This document shows positions 55,305-63,859 of a stretch of DNA of 64,000 bases, in pieces. Within the stretch, counting starts at the first letter, position 1. Every line of letters begins with the position of its first letter. The translations under genes were made by a program, and so were the position numbers. A model generated the notes under the pieces. The model had not been told where the DNA came from and made no database searches. It was given only the letters and a program-made list of their open reading frames with translations. This DNA comes from Pirellula staleyi DSM 6068 (GTDB lineage Bacteria > Planctomycetota > Planctomycetia > Pirellulales > Pirellulaceae): contig CAMCMB010000035.1 of the NCBI GenBank assembly GCA_945875845.1, positions 1 through 64,000 of the forward strand. Reading direction: 5' to 3'.

Positions 55305-56006
55305 GGCGGTGGGCGTCCAAACGCACTGTTCTTCGCCGGAGACCTTGGGCAACGCATCTTTCAGCAGCCGTTTTCGTGGAAGTTCCTTGGCTTGGACATT
55401 CGCGGCCGCAGTCGTACTCTACGAGTGAACTACCGAACTTCGCATCAAATCCGCATGCAAGCCGATCGATTGCTCGGCCCAGCGGTGACCGATGTGGATG
55501 GGAACAACGAAGATCGAAGCGATACTGTTTCGGTATTCAACGGCCCGCCGCCAACGATTATATTACTCAAAAACGAACGCGAAGAGATCGAGACTGTCGC
55601 CGGTTGGATTGCAGAGCAAACGCGAGCAGGCGTCTTACCACATGAATTTGGATTGTTCGTACGTTCCTCTGCCCAACTCGATCGCGCCAAAGCTGCCGCC
55701 GAGCTCGCTAAAATGCCTTTCATTATTCTCGATGATGGCGTCGAGGGTGATTCTAGTCACCTTTCCATCAGTACGATGCATTTAGCCAAGGGGCTGGAGT
55801 TTCGTGCTGTGGCGGTGATTGCCTGCGACGATGAGATTATTCCATTGCAGGAGCGCATCGAAACGGTTGGCGATGACGCCGATTTGCAGGAGGTATACGA
55901 CACCGAACGGCAGTTGCTCTATGTTGCATGTACACGTGCAAGAGACAATTTGCTCGTGACCAGCGTAGAGCCTGCGTCTGAGTTCTTAGACGACATGCGA
56001 GTCTAG
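55305..56006 (+). pseudogene. UvrD-type helicase, 5'-truncated
   Basis: From about 55305 the frame reads RPNALFFAGDLGQRIFQQPF and continues to a stop at 56006 with helicase motif III-like GDLGQRI, motif V (STMHLAKGLEFR) and motif VI (LYVACTRARDNLL). The N-terminal half with Walker A and Walker B is missing; upstream is only repeat array. The sequence itself is free of stops over 233 codons, so the truncation looks recent or the fragment is still translated from an internal start (TTG 55392). The HNH gene overlaps its last 4 bp tail to tail. Originally a DNA-unwinding repair helicase of the UvrD/Rep superfamily. Confidence 0.85.
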
Positions 56007-56590
56007 TCTCCCGCTTCAGTCGCATCTATTTTCTTTGCGGGTACCCAGAGCACCAACGTACTCAATGCAGGAAATTCGTAAGGAAGCAGAAGTAACTTGA
56101 ACGGTAGGCTTTGCTCAACTGTGTCTGTCAATTGATCGTCAAGCAGTCCGTGACTATCACAATGCTGAGCAACGAGTTTTACGAATCTACGCAAAAGCAG
56201 GATGGATGGAAAAGTGTGTTTGTGCTGGCACCAATCTAGTAAATCGCGGTCTCGTTTGGAGCTATTGCAAGATTTACAGGCCCAAACAAGATTGTCCGAA
56301 TGATCATTCCCACCTTTAATTTTCGGGATCAAATGATCAATGCATAACGATGAAATATCTCCACAGTAGCAGCACGCTTGTGGGTAGTTTAACTTGACCT
56401 TTTCGTCATCGTATAACGTCTTTATGCTCATTTCACCAGACGTAAGCCCCTTGAATAGCTTTGAACGAATTATGTGGTGTATGCGTCCGTATGAAGTGGC
56501 ACCAGATTCAATCGCCGCATGAGCGCGAGCAAGATTCGCGTATGACCATGCGATGTGTTGGTGAACAGTTTCGATTTGTGGTGCTGGCAT
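56003..56590 (-). CDS. HNH endonuclease
   Basis: A 195-residue protein with a central HNH/McrA-type domain: CCYC (residues 73-76), CIDHLIPKIKGGNDHSDNLVWACKSCNSSK (about 83-112). The DH pair gives the catalytic His and the two CxxC pairs bind a structural zinc. The flanks are helical and unassigned. HNH nucleases act in restriction, phage defence or mobile elements; no partner methylase or toxin-antitoxin gene is adjacent, so the role is open. It shares 4 bp with the end of the truncated helicase gene on the opposite strand. Confidence 0.88.
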   Translation of the reverse strand: MPAPQIETVHQHIAWSYANLARAHAAIESGATSYGRIHHIIRSKLFKGLTSGEMSIKTLYDDEKVKLNYPQACCYCGDISSLCIDHLIPKIKGGNDHSDNLVWACKSCNSSKRDRDLLDWCQHKHTFPSILLLRRFVKLVAQHCDSHGLLDDQLTDTVEQSLPFKLLLLPYEFPALSTLVLWVPAKKIDATEAGD

Positions 56591-57166
56591 AGGCGACTAC
56601 GAAACTTCCTGCGACGAACTTGTTTTTATCCCGATTTGGGATCATTATTCCTGAACGTAACGACGTGATCCCTGGTTTGTCAAATGATTATTCAAAACGA
56701 TTACCTTGCGCCAGCAGCCTCAGTAGTGCAGATCCCGCACGCGAAGTCTAATCAGCCGAAGCCAACGTCCACATTGATCTCAACCATGTTGTGGAAGAGG
56801 CAATTGGTCCGGTGTGGACCCGCATGCTGTGGTGATGTCGGACGGTCCCCAAAATGCCATGCACGTGCCATGCACCAAGTGAGCTCTCTGTCTCGCTAAG
56901 CGATCCTGGGGAGAGAGATGGCACCGCTAGCCAATTGGTCTAATAGAATATTGGTCGGCGCAAGAAATGGAGGGTCGACCAATTGTAAATGAAATGCATC
57001 GAGTATATCGCCAGGGACGTCGAACGTCATCAAGTTAGAGCCAGATCCATCCGGCTCGTACACTTGTGATTGTGGCAACATAGCCGGGGCGAACACATCC
57101 GCAATCACGCCAGGCTTATTGGCCTCCAAAAACCTTGTCCGTGGCGGCGAGAGGATGAAGATCTAG
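56591..57166. other. Gap without a convincing gene
   Basis: The best open frame is 77 codons on the minus strand (56896-57129; it extends a further 15 codons upstream without an ATG) encoding phrases such as MLPQSQVYEPDGSGSNLMTFDVPGDILDAF. It may be the tail of a lost gene but has no recognisable domain and no ribosome-binding site. Nothing else is apparent. Confidence 0.4.
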
Positions 57167-57199
57167 AAAAAAAAAGCCCGCTTCGTGAAAAGTGGGCTT
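57167..57199 (-). terminator. Rho-independent terminator of the pseudopilin gene
   Basis: On the minus strand, AAGCCCACTTTTCACGAAGC continues to GGGCTT and a run of nine T. The stem pairs AAGCCC-CTT with AAG-GGGCTT, with one mismatch, and it lies 28 bp past the stop codon of the pseudopilin gene. This is the clearest terminator in the window. Confidence 0.9.
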
Positions 57200-57226
57200 G
57201 CTTATTTTAAACTGGTCCTGACCTAA

Positions 57227-57844
57227 TCAAGCTGCTTCCTCAACGGTCAACACGTCTGCTGACTGGAGAATATCGACAATAGGTTCATACATCGTCAATA
57301 GCCAAATGACATGGACGAGCAGATCATAGTCATTCGGAAGATCTTGTTCCAGTTTGACAAGATACGCGTCCAGCACCGATTGAAATTCCTGAAGATTTGC
57401 CAGATTTTCAGGTTCAATCTTTAGTTCATTTGCACGTTCAATCGCCGATTGGACTGAATGGGATAGATTGCGTCGTTGCTCTCTCCTGTCGTCGTCTCGC
57501 TGGGCAACCATAGTGCCTGGACTAATTTCGTCCGTAGTCAATCGCGTTCGCTGGGGCTCGGGATCATCCTCCCTACGCTTCCCGAAGCCCCATATGATCC
57601 CGAATAGAAGAGGTAACATCAATGCAGAATCGTAATGAAGTCGAGTGTCGTTGGAAAAAATCTGATTGATGGGTCGCGAGACGAACGATGCCACATCCGT
57701 ATAAATGATACTTGCAGCGATTCGAGAATTGTGACTCCAACCTAATGCTGGAAGCAACAAGCCAATGAAAACACCAATGATTGCAATAACAACCACAAGT
57801 TCGACGAGCGTAAAACCTCGACGACGATATGCATTCCGTGTCAT
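57227..57844 (-). CDS. Prepilin-type N-terminal cleavage/methylation domain protein
   Basis: Pseudopilin-like protein of 205 residues from ATG 57844, which has a GAGGTG ribosome-binding site 6-7 bp upstream; the GTG three codons earlier overlaps that site and is unlikely. The class III signal reads RRRGFTLVELVVVIAIIGVF (residues 9-28), with cleavage expected after the Gly by a prepilin peptidase. The remaining 150 residues include a charged region (RREDDPEPQRTRL) and a helical C-terminus. It is not a DUF1559 protein by its tail and may belong to a type II secretion or type IV pilus-like assembly. No peptidase or ATPase gene is nearby. Confidence 0.88.
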   Translation of the reverse strand: MTRNAYRRRGFTLVELVVVIAIIGVFIGLLLPALGWSHNSRIAASIIYTDVASFVSRPINQIFSNDTRLHYDSALMLPLLFGIIWGFGKRREDDPEPQRTRLTTDEISPGTMVAQRDDDRREQRRNLSHSVQSAIERANELKIEPENLANLQEFQSVLDAYLVKLEQDLPNDYDLLVHVIWLLTMYEPIVDILQSADVLTVEEAA

Positions 57845-57872
57845 TTTGTACACCTCAAAAAATTCTTATCGT

Positions 57873-57906
57873 GCTCAGCGTACTCAACAACCGTGGTACG
57901 CTGAGC
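57873..57906. promoter_or_regulatory. Perfect hairpin just upstream of pseudopilin start
   Basis: GCTCAGCGTAC (57873-57883) and GTACGCTGAGC (57896-57906) are exact 11-bp complements. The hairpin ends 29 bp before ATG 57844 on the minus strand and is followed by a short T-run near the ribosome-binding site, so it may be a terminator for the upstream gene or a 5'-leader structure. Confidence 0.6.
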
Positions 57907-57981
57907 GAAGAACAGTAAACAGGGTCCGTTCCTGTATTCGACGCATTTCTAAAAGTTAGGCGTTCTGGGTAATAAACCTAC

Positions 57982-58479
57982 CTACGTTTTGGCTAGGCGG
58001 GTCTTCACTTTGGTTTGGCGCGCTTTGACGTTGGTTTGGCGGGCTTTGACGTTGGCTGTGCTGGTTTTCACCTTGGCAGTTTTCGGAGCACGATTAACCG
58101 GTTGGGTTTCGGCTACGGCAGTGTTCTTTTGTTTAGGAAGAGCTGGAACATCCAGCAAGCCGTTAATACCGCTCAAACCATCCAATGCTAGTTGGTTGCC
58201 ATCAAATTTCTTTTGCAGATAGGCCACATACAATTGATGAGCTCGTCTTAAAATTTCAATAGGCTCAACTTTGATTGTCTGGGCATAACGCTCTAGCATG
58301 CTCAGTCGCATACCCTCTACCCGATTTTCGTAGCCAAGTAACTGAGATGGATGCATGTCCCAAGCATTCGCTACGAATACGCGGGTAATCCCCATCTCTT
58401 TTCGGATCATTGCACATGCGATCCCCGCAAACGGAATCAAGACGTTTGGATTCTTCACGATAGTCTCCCTGCCATTCAT
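57982..58479 (-). CDS. HTH-domain protein with basic heptad-repeat tail
   Basis: From ATG 58479 (MNGRETIV) the product is 165 residues; the frame is open to 58560 with only a TTG start there. Residues about 20-80 resemble an XRE-type helix-turn-helix: MIRKEMGITRVFVANAWDMHPSQLLGYENRVEGMRLSMLERYAQTIKVEP. The tail (about 130-165) is a run of seven-residue basic units (NVKARQT, KVKTRLA) encoded by 21-bp tandem repeats, resembling histone-H1-like or nucleoid-binding tails. It may bind DNA through both parts. No partner toxin gene is adjacent. Confidence 0.7.
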   Translation of the reverse strand: MNGRETIVKNPNVLIPFAGIACAMIRKEMGITRVFVANAWDMHPSQLLGYENRVEGMRLSMLERYAQTIKVEPIEILRRAHQLYVAYLQKKFDGNQLALDGLSGINGLLDVPALPKQKNTAVAETQPVNRAPKTAKVKTSTANVKARQTNVKARQTKVKTRLAKT

Positions 58480-58655
58480 TAAAGCTGCTTCGACGGCACA
58501 TGCTGGTGCCGCGTAGCGATAAATTGAAAATGCTCGACAACCCTTGCCGAAGCTAATCAAAAGCTAAAGATGACGTATTTCGTTACTTTTTAAAAGTGCA
58601 AAAATGCATTTTTAAGCAACAAAAAGTAAGTATGCCCGAAAATGTTAAGAACCGG

Positions 58656-59243
58656 TTAAGAGAATGCTAACTTTTGATTAATCAGCCAAGGAAAGCCGAG
58701 CAAATACAAATTGGTGATAGGGACGGTGACTGTCCCCGAACCGTTGTCATCATCGGTAACGCGAAGGATCGCATTGTAAGTTCCGTTATTTTTAAACGCA
58801 TGAGTGCCGGAAATGGTACCGGTCGATTCGACCCCGGCAGAGCCATTCACGACCGTCAAGTTGGCACTTTCGACAGGCGACCCATCACCCCAATCGATTG
58901 TCCCTGTAAACGTTTCGCGGGTACCAGCCAATAGAGAAGTAAAACCTGGGTCGCGAAAACTACCCAACGCAAATAACTTGGCGGTTCCTTCCAATCCAGT
59001 CAGGCTGGCCGTAGCGGATAGTGTTGGGTTAACGTTGTTAATCACGAATGGCTTCGTCAAATTGGCTATCTCAGTCGATCCATCGAGCACCGAAATCGTG
59101 ACATCGTATTGACCATTGTCTGCGTAGATATGCGTCGCAGTAAAAAGCTCGGTTGGAAACGCGTTGTTGCCAGTAGTCGTTGATGAACTACTCCAACTAT
59201 CAAAACTGAAAAAGTATTCGGAACGGACATGGCCGATAAACCA
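58656..59243 (-). pseudogene. PKD-domain fragment of a large surface protein
   Basis: A 196-codon frame closed upstream by TGA and lacking any start codon with a ribosome-binding site. It encodes a PKD-type beta sandwich: FSFDSWSSSS..., HIYADNGQYDVTISVLDG (end of one repeat), then DWGDGSPVESANLTVV and THAFKNNGTYNAILRVTDDD of a second. This is a fragment of a repeat-rich extracellular protein of which nothing else remains here. An internal GTG could allow a 144-residue product, but a remnant is more likely. Confidence 0.7.
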
Positions 59244-59344
59244 TCACTTATCGAACTTGGCATTGATGATGAGCTGCAATCGGAATTGCCAAAGCAATCG
59301 CCCGCAGTCTGCAGGTTTTTGTGGTGTTAAAGTCAAGGCGTCTA

Positions 59345-59533
59345 TTATCTTGCTGGTCCTTCATTGCTGACTCGTTTCGCAGTTTCAATTTGAATCGACT
59401 TTTCGCCGTCTTTTGCCTTAAACATCAATGCACGATTATACACCAACGCAACAGTTGCTATAGCGACAATGCCGACTATCGAAATGACCCCTAGAATCAC
59501 AATCGTATCTTCTGACATATTTTTTCTTTTCAT
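59345..59533 (-). CDS. Small single-pass membrane protein
   Basis: ATG 59533 (MKRKNMSEDT) gives 62 residues; the next ATG (MSEDT) at 59518 is also possible. One transmembrane helix (about 9-32, VILGVISIVGIVAIATVALVY) is followed by a short charged tail. No family recognised. It lies 19 bp before the next minus-strand gene upstream would end, so the two may be expressed together. Confidence 0.55.
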   Translation of the reverse strand: MKRKNMSEDTIVILGVISIVGIVAIATVALVYNRALMFKAKDGEKSIQIETAKRVSNEGPAR

Positions 59534-59594
59534 GTGCGAGCCCCGTAAAATACCCAAACTGGTTTTGTGAATCAACTCGGTCGATTTGGGCTCG

Positions 59595-60086
59595 CTATCC
59601 TCCTAGTTCCGCAATTGCTTGCTCTATAGAATCGGCTGCTTCATCTGCCTCCATCGCAACCTTTCCTTCCGCTTCTCTTGATAGCTGAATTAACTCAGGG
59701 ATTCTCCGCGCTAGGGCTATTCGCGTTATAGTTGGAAATGAGTCGATGCGTTTATGGGAAGTCTCCACTTCCCCATTACTCGTATTTAAATATTGAAAGC
59801 AGACACAGATACCACTCTCCTCGCCATTGCCACAGTACTCTAGAGTTGACCCAAAATCGTTATTGTCTTCGGGATGGATTGGAAAGATATCGTTAAGGGA
59901 AACGCGCGTATCTACATGACGGGACCCGGGAAGTTTCCTCAGAAATTTTTCAGCGGCTGCAATTTGAACATGCAAACGTTCGATTGACTTAAGGGTTGGA
60001 GCGGAAACTGGGGCTGGTTTTGTTATTGCGGTCGGTGGCTTGACCCTGATCGCAGGTTCTTTTGGCAAGGTGATTCTCGCATTCAA
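59595..60086 (-). CDS. Hypothetical protein
   Basis: The 163-residue product has a Pro-rich N-terminus (KPPTAITKPAPVSAP, about 17-31) followed by a cytosolic-looking helical domain. Phrases include FLRKLPGSRHVDTRVSLNDIFP and an acidic C-terminal helix (AEGKVAMEADEAADSIEQAIAELGG). No family recognised; a GTG or ATG start nearer 60086 cannot be told apart. A possible small regulatory or structural protein of the accessory region. Confidence 0.55.
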   Translation of the reverse strand: MNARITLPKEPAIRVKPPTAITKPAPVSAPTLKSIERLHVQIAAAEKFLRKLPGSRHVDTRVSLNDIFPIHPEDNNDFGSTLEYCGNGEESGICVCFQYLNTSNGEVETSHKRIDSFPTITRIALARRIPELIQLSREAEGKVAMEADEAADSIEQAIAELGG

Positions 60087-60226
60087 AAAAAGTGTTGATA
60101 CTTACTATCTACCGCAGCTATCAGCTTTTTATCGCTAAAATCCCGTATTATGGGGACGCGGCCACTCAAATTATAGCAACGATGAATCAATAGTCCATGC
60201 CCTAGTACTTGTTTCGAGCAAATTTG

Positions 60227-60725
60227 ATGAGAAAACTCCTCATTGCCTTGTTAATCCTCCTCCAACCATTGCCACTGCAAGCATTGTCTGAGGACGGTCA
60301 CCATATCATCGCCATGATGGCCTTAGACCTCCTCAAAAACGAGGAGCATTCCAAACTTCTCGCCACGCTTGAGAAGCACCCAAGATTCAAGAAGGGCGTC
60401 GAACCTGCGGAGAACTGCCCAACGATATCGAGATGACCCGTTGGCGAGTGGTTCACTCAGTCTACTGGCCAAACGTCGCGAGAGGGCAACCAAAGTTCCA
60501 TCGATCGACTTGGCATTACTAACGTCGCTCCGCGTTGACCATTGGAAACGTGAAAGCACCAAACCGACCAGGGCCACTTCCCCCGATGCGACTTTGAACA
60601 CTCAAGCCCTACATATCACCCAAGACATCGAACTTTGCCGAGTGAAATTGATGGACACCAGTCCAGCGAAAGAGAAGGCCTTGGCAGTGTGTTGGATGGC
60701 TCACTATCATCGTCTACAGGCGTGA
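60227..60725 (+). pseudogene. S1/P1-type nuclease, N-terminal fragment with frameshifts
   Basis: From ATG 60227 the frame encodes a signal peptide (MRKLLIALLILLQPLPLQAL) and DGHHIIAMMALDLLKNEEHS, the N-terminal end of a planctomycete S1/P1 nuclease, then runs out at 60436. The protein continues in a second frame from about 60415 (LPNDIEMTRWRV, SVYWPNVARGQPKFH) to a TAA near 60517, and again in a third (DATLNTQALHITQ, KALAVCWMAH) to 60725. At least two frameshifts and the loss of the C-terminal half make it non-functional. Its product would have been an exported zinc nuclease. Confidence 0.8.
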
Positions 60726-60977
60726 GATCATGTCCAACATTTCTGTGGTTCGTCGTGGTCTTGAAGCCAAGACCGAAGTCATTGAGTTATCGAAAGACTA
60801 GGATAGAAGCGAAGCAGCGAGCGAAATGCAGAGGTTTCGTAGCGGCTCAACGTTTAACGGCTGAGTGGCGAGGGCTCTCGCAATTCGGGAGAAAGACAAT
60901 CTTCTCGCGCCCTAGTTCCCTGGTATATTGACCATTAAATCAGTGTGTACATCGTTAATTCAAATGGAGGGCATAAC

Positions 60978-61655
60978 GTGGCAATTGTGGAATCGATTGG
61001 TGGATATCTCGCAGAAAAGGCGGTTCGTCAACTATGTTCGCTTTTCAAAACGAATGTCATAGAACGTTGGACTCGTTACCGTGCAGAGGAGTTTGTGAAA
61101 ACGTTTTGCGATGCCGTAACAAAAGGCTGTAGCGAAGACGAAATTAAACAGAAGCTTGACGAAATTGTGAACGACGACGTCAAATCCGCAGCGTTGTTCG
61201 ATGCGTATCGCCGAGTATCACTTTCTGCGTCATCAACTATTGGTCCACGAATAATCGCATTGGTAACCGCAAGAATCGTTGGTGAATCCCGGAACGCTAC
61301 ATCAGAAGAAGATCGCCTAATGGCCGTTGCGGAATTGCTGACCGACAACGAAATGGCCGAAGTCAAAGTCTGGTATGACAAGTACATCGTAAAACTACAA
61401 CAGAAACGGGATGGTAATTTTTATGATCCGGGGCCTCTTGACGACGTTGGTTCAACCGATCTGAGGAGTTTTTGGGGATCGTGGGCCGCAAAACTTGAGC
61501 AGCTAGGCTTTATAACACAGCAGATTCGAATCGTACAAAACAAACGCGAATTGGGAGACGGAGTGATTGCACTTGAAAAGGCGCAATTGGCGACTGACAT
61601 GTACTATGATTCTGCATATACAGAACTTGTATCTCTAATCAATCTTGCGTCCTAA
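60978..61655 (+). CDS. Hypothetical helical protein
   Basis: GTG 60978 is chosen because AATGGAGGG lies at the right distance upstream; the open frame begins at 60945. The 225-residue product (MAIVESIGGYLAEKAVRQL...) is rich in helix with regular heptad-like spacing. It contains EEFVKTFCDAVTKGCSEDEIKQKLDEIVNDDVKSAALFDAYRR near the N-terminus and a Gln-rich C-terminal helix. Cytosolic and of unknown role. Phrases such as VSLSASSTIGPRIIALVTARIV suggest a bundle like those of phage-defence or addiction proteins, but no motif supports a specific call. Confidence 0.65.
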   Translation: MAIVESIGGYLAEKAVRQLCSLFKTNVIERWTRYRAEEFVKTFCDAVTKGCSEDEIKQKLDEIVNDDVKSAALFDAYRRVSLSASSTIGPRIIALVTARIVGESRNATSEEDRLMAVAELLTDNEMAEVKVWYDKYIVKLQQKRDGNFYDPGPLDDVGSTDLRSFWGSWAAKLEQLGFITQQIRIVQNKRELGDGVIALEKAQLATDMYYDSAYTELVSLINLAS

Positions 61656-61684
61656 ACAAACGGTCAAAATGCCGGTCGAGAGGC

Positions 61685-63859
61685 TCAACGCAGAACTATT
61701 GAGGATGGCTGTTTAAATCCAGTCAAAATTGGGGTTCGCGTCAATGAGACGATTGCGGAATAGTCTTGACCACCATCGAGTCGCGTGCCCGCCAGGTTTC
61801 GTAAGCCGGCAATGGGATCCGCACCCAGGGCGACAATGCGATAGAGCGAACCTGCGGCTCGCAACGGGTCATTCAATGCCACCGTATCGATTGACAGCGT
61901 GGCACGGTTGTCAACGGAGTTATACGAGGCAACCGTGATGGGAAAGGAAATGTCATCGCTGCCCCCCGAATTGTCGATACCATCGGGACCAAAGTTGTAA
62001 AGTCGGTAGGAGCTCGGGTTGGAAGCGGAGCCGCTCACCGAGCTCGAGTTGGCAAACATCCGCTCGCTGAATTGGAAGACGATGGTCCCAAGTGCGCTAA
62101 CGGCGCTTGCCGTTGCGGGCAATGTCAGTGTCGTGGCCGGAGAAACGAGTTGAGCCGTTGGTATCGTGCTGTTGACGACAATGGGCGTAACCACTCTTGG
62201 GTTTCCCGCCACCGCATAGGCAATGTCCGTAATCGCGTCCGGAGACGTAAAAGATCCTAGCGTTAAAACCGTAGGCGCTCCGAAAGGTGTGCTGATCGTT
62301 TCGCGTGTGAATCCACCGTTGCCATCGCCATTGAAAACAATCAACGCCGGCAAGCCCGTATCGGAGATGACGATATCCAAATGTCCGTCTCCATCGACGT
62401 CACCGATGGCGAGATCCTGTGGCGAGACAAACGGACCAGCGAGGGGTGAGGCAATAAAAGAATCGTTGCGGAGTATCTCCGGTGAAATGCGAACGTTGTC
62501 GATCGTGGCGGTGGATCGAACGCCGTTTGGATTGCCGATCAGATCAAACAATAGTGTCGCCCGCGTCCCAGGAGCTACGCCGGTAATGTTCAATGTTACT
62601 TTCGTCCCAACAATGGAGACGCCGGTGGCTTTGGAAATCACGGTCCCTGAACCAAAGTTAACGAAGGCGGTTGAGTTGGCTTGATGCGTCGGCACTAATG
62701 ACGTTGCGTTGTCCGTTAGCAGCGAACCCTCGAACGCATCTGGGAGTTGGCCAGGGGCACTTGGATCAAGCCCAAGTGCGACCAGATCAAATTCAATCGT
62801 TTGAGGATTAGGGGGTATGACAAAAGTCTGGGAGAGCGTGGTTAGAAAGGAGTTGTTTTCGGTCAATTGGGCGTAGCCGGAATTGGCTCGAATGGTGCCG
62901 GACGTTTGCCCAGCCGCTTGCCCGATGGCTTGCACCTGCCAGCCTGTGAGGCCTGCGGAAAAATCCCCATTGACAATGGGGGAACTCGCAAGTGTGTCCG
63001 CGACTTGAGTCAGTATCACGGCTCCGGTGCTACCGGCGACAACAACTTCGTTGACTCCATCCGCGTCGAGGTCAGCGATCTTAATCGACCGCGTCGAACC
63101 GACGACACTTGCAAGGGTTAGGCGATTCACGAACGATCCATCGGCACTTCCCTCAAAGAATGTTAGGGAGCCGTCTGCGTGTCCAATGACCAAGTCCACA
63201 AATGGGCCTGCCATCACATTGCCGCTGGCGACAATCGTCGGATTGGATGCACCCGAGTTGAAGTAGGTCGGTGCGTGGAATCCAGCGGCTCCATTTCCAA
63301 GGAAGATGGCAACTTGATTGGCTTGAGGCAACGGTACTACAAAATCGGCGGACAAGTCACTGCCGAGAAAGGCCATTGTCGACTTGACCGAGGGATGGGA
63401 TGCAGCATCAACGACACCCGTGTAGGCAATCGATTGACTAACATTCCAGGCGCCAGCTCCATCGCTTCGTAAGACTTGGATGCCGGCGGATGTTTGGAGG
63501 ACGAGATCATCGAAGGGATCACCATCCAGCAAAGCCGTTGCACCGCCGAACACGGACCCGCGAATCGGAGCCGATGTACGAGACGATTGCCAAGCATTGC
63601 TGTTGTTATTTAGCGCGATATCGATTTGGCCGTTCTTGGCAACGCTGACCAGATCGGAAGCAGCGCCAGCATCGAAATGACCAGACGCCAACATGGCACT
63701 GATCGAGGTCAAGTTGAGTGGTTGATCCGGTGGCGACGCAACGGTCAGCAGTCGCCGATCCTCAAGTTGTTCAACGATAAACTGGCGAGTCCGTTTTCGC
63801 CTAGCTTGCCGAAGCGAAGAGGGATTCAAATTCGTGAACGAATTCGGTCGAGCACTCAT
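61685..63859 (-). CDS. Large FG-GAP/VCBS surface protein with planctomycete N-terminal motif
   Basis: The 724-residue product begins with the planctomycete extracellular motif RQFIVEQLEDRRLLTV (26-41), which marks exported surface proteins in this phylum. The body is a beta-propeller-like array of FG-GAP/VCBS units, e.g. DLDADGVNEVVVAGSTG and DVDGDGHLDIVISDTG with Asp-rich calcium loops, flanked by Ser/Thr/Ala-rich strands. A domain near 300-470 (NSGYAQLTENNSFLTTL, DNVRISPE) resembles a jelly-roll insert. The role is probably adhesion or binding at the cell surface. The rest of the window after 63860 shows nothing more. Confidence 0.87.
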   Translation of the reverse strand: MSARPNSFTNLNPSSLRQARRKRTRQFIVEQLEDRRLLTVASPPDQPLNLTSISAMLASGHFDAGAASDLVSVAKNGQIDIALNNNSNAWQSSRTSAPIRGSVFGGATALLDGDPFDDLVLQTSAGIQVLRSDGAGAWNVSQSIAYTGVVDAASHPSVKSTMAFLGSDLSADFVVPLPQANQVAIFLGNGAAGFHAPTYFNSGASNPTIVASGNVMAGPFVDLVIGHADGSLTFFEGSADGSFVNRLTLASVVGSTRSIKIADLDADGVNEVVVAGSTGAVILTQVADTLASSPIVNGDFSAGLTGWQVQAIGQAAGQTSGTIRANSGYAQLTENNSFLTTLSQTFVIPPNPQTIEFDLVALGLDPSAPGQLPDAFEGSLLTDNATSLVPTHQANSTAFVNFGSGTVISKATGVSIVGTKVTLNITGVAPGTRATLLFDLIGNPNGVRSTATIDNVRISPEILRNDSFIASPLAGPFVSPQDLAIGDVDGDGHLDIVISDTGLPALIVFNGDGNGGFTRETISTPFGAPTVLTLGSFTSPDAITDIAYAVAGNPRVVTPIVVNSTIPTAQLVSPATTLTLPATASAVSALGTIVFQFSERMFANSSSVSGSASNPSSYRLYNFGPDGIDNSGGSDDISFPITVASYNSVDNRATLSIDTVALNDPLRAAGSLYRIVALGADPIAGLRNLAGTRLDGGQDYSAIVSLTRTPILTGFKQPSSIVLR

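Noticed and set aside
56896-57129. 77-codon minus-strand frame as a gene
   Set aside because: No ATG with a ribosome-binding site and no known domain; kept only as a possible remnant in the gap description.
57955-57961. Integron attC-like GTTAGGC between small accessory genes
   Set aside because: The complementary arm with matching spacing is not found, and the genes lie on one strand without attC sites between them; GTTAGGC also occurs inside unrelated coding regions.
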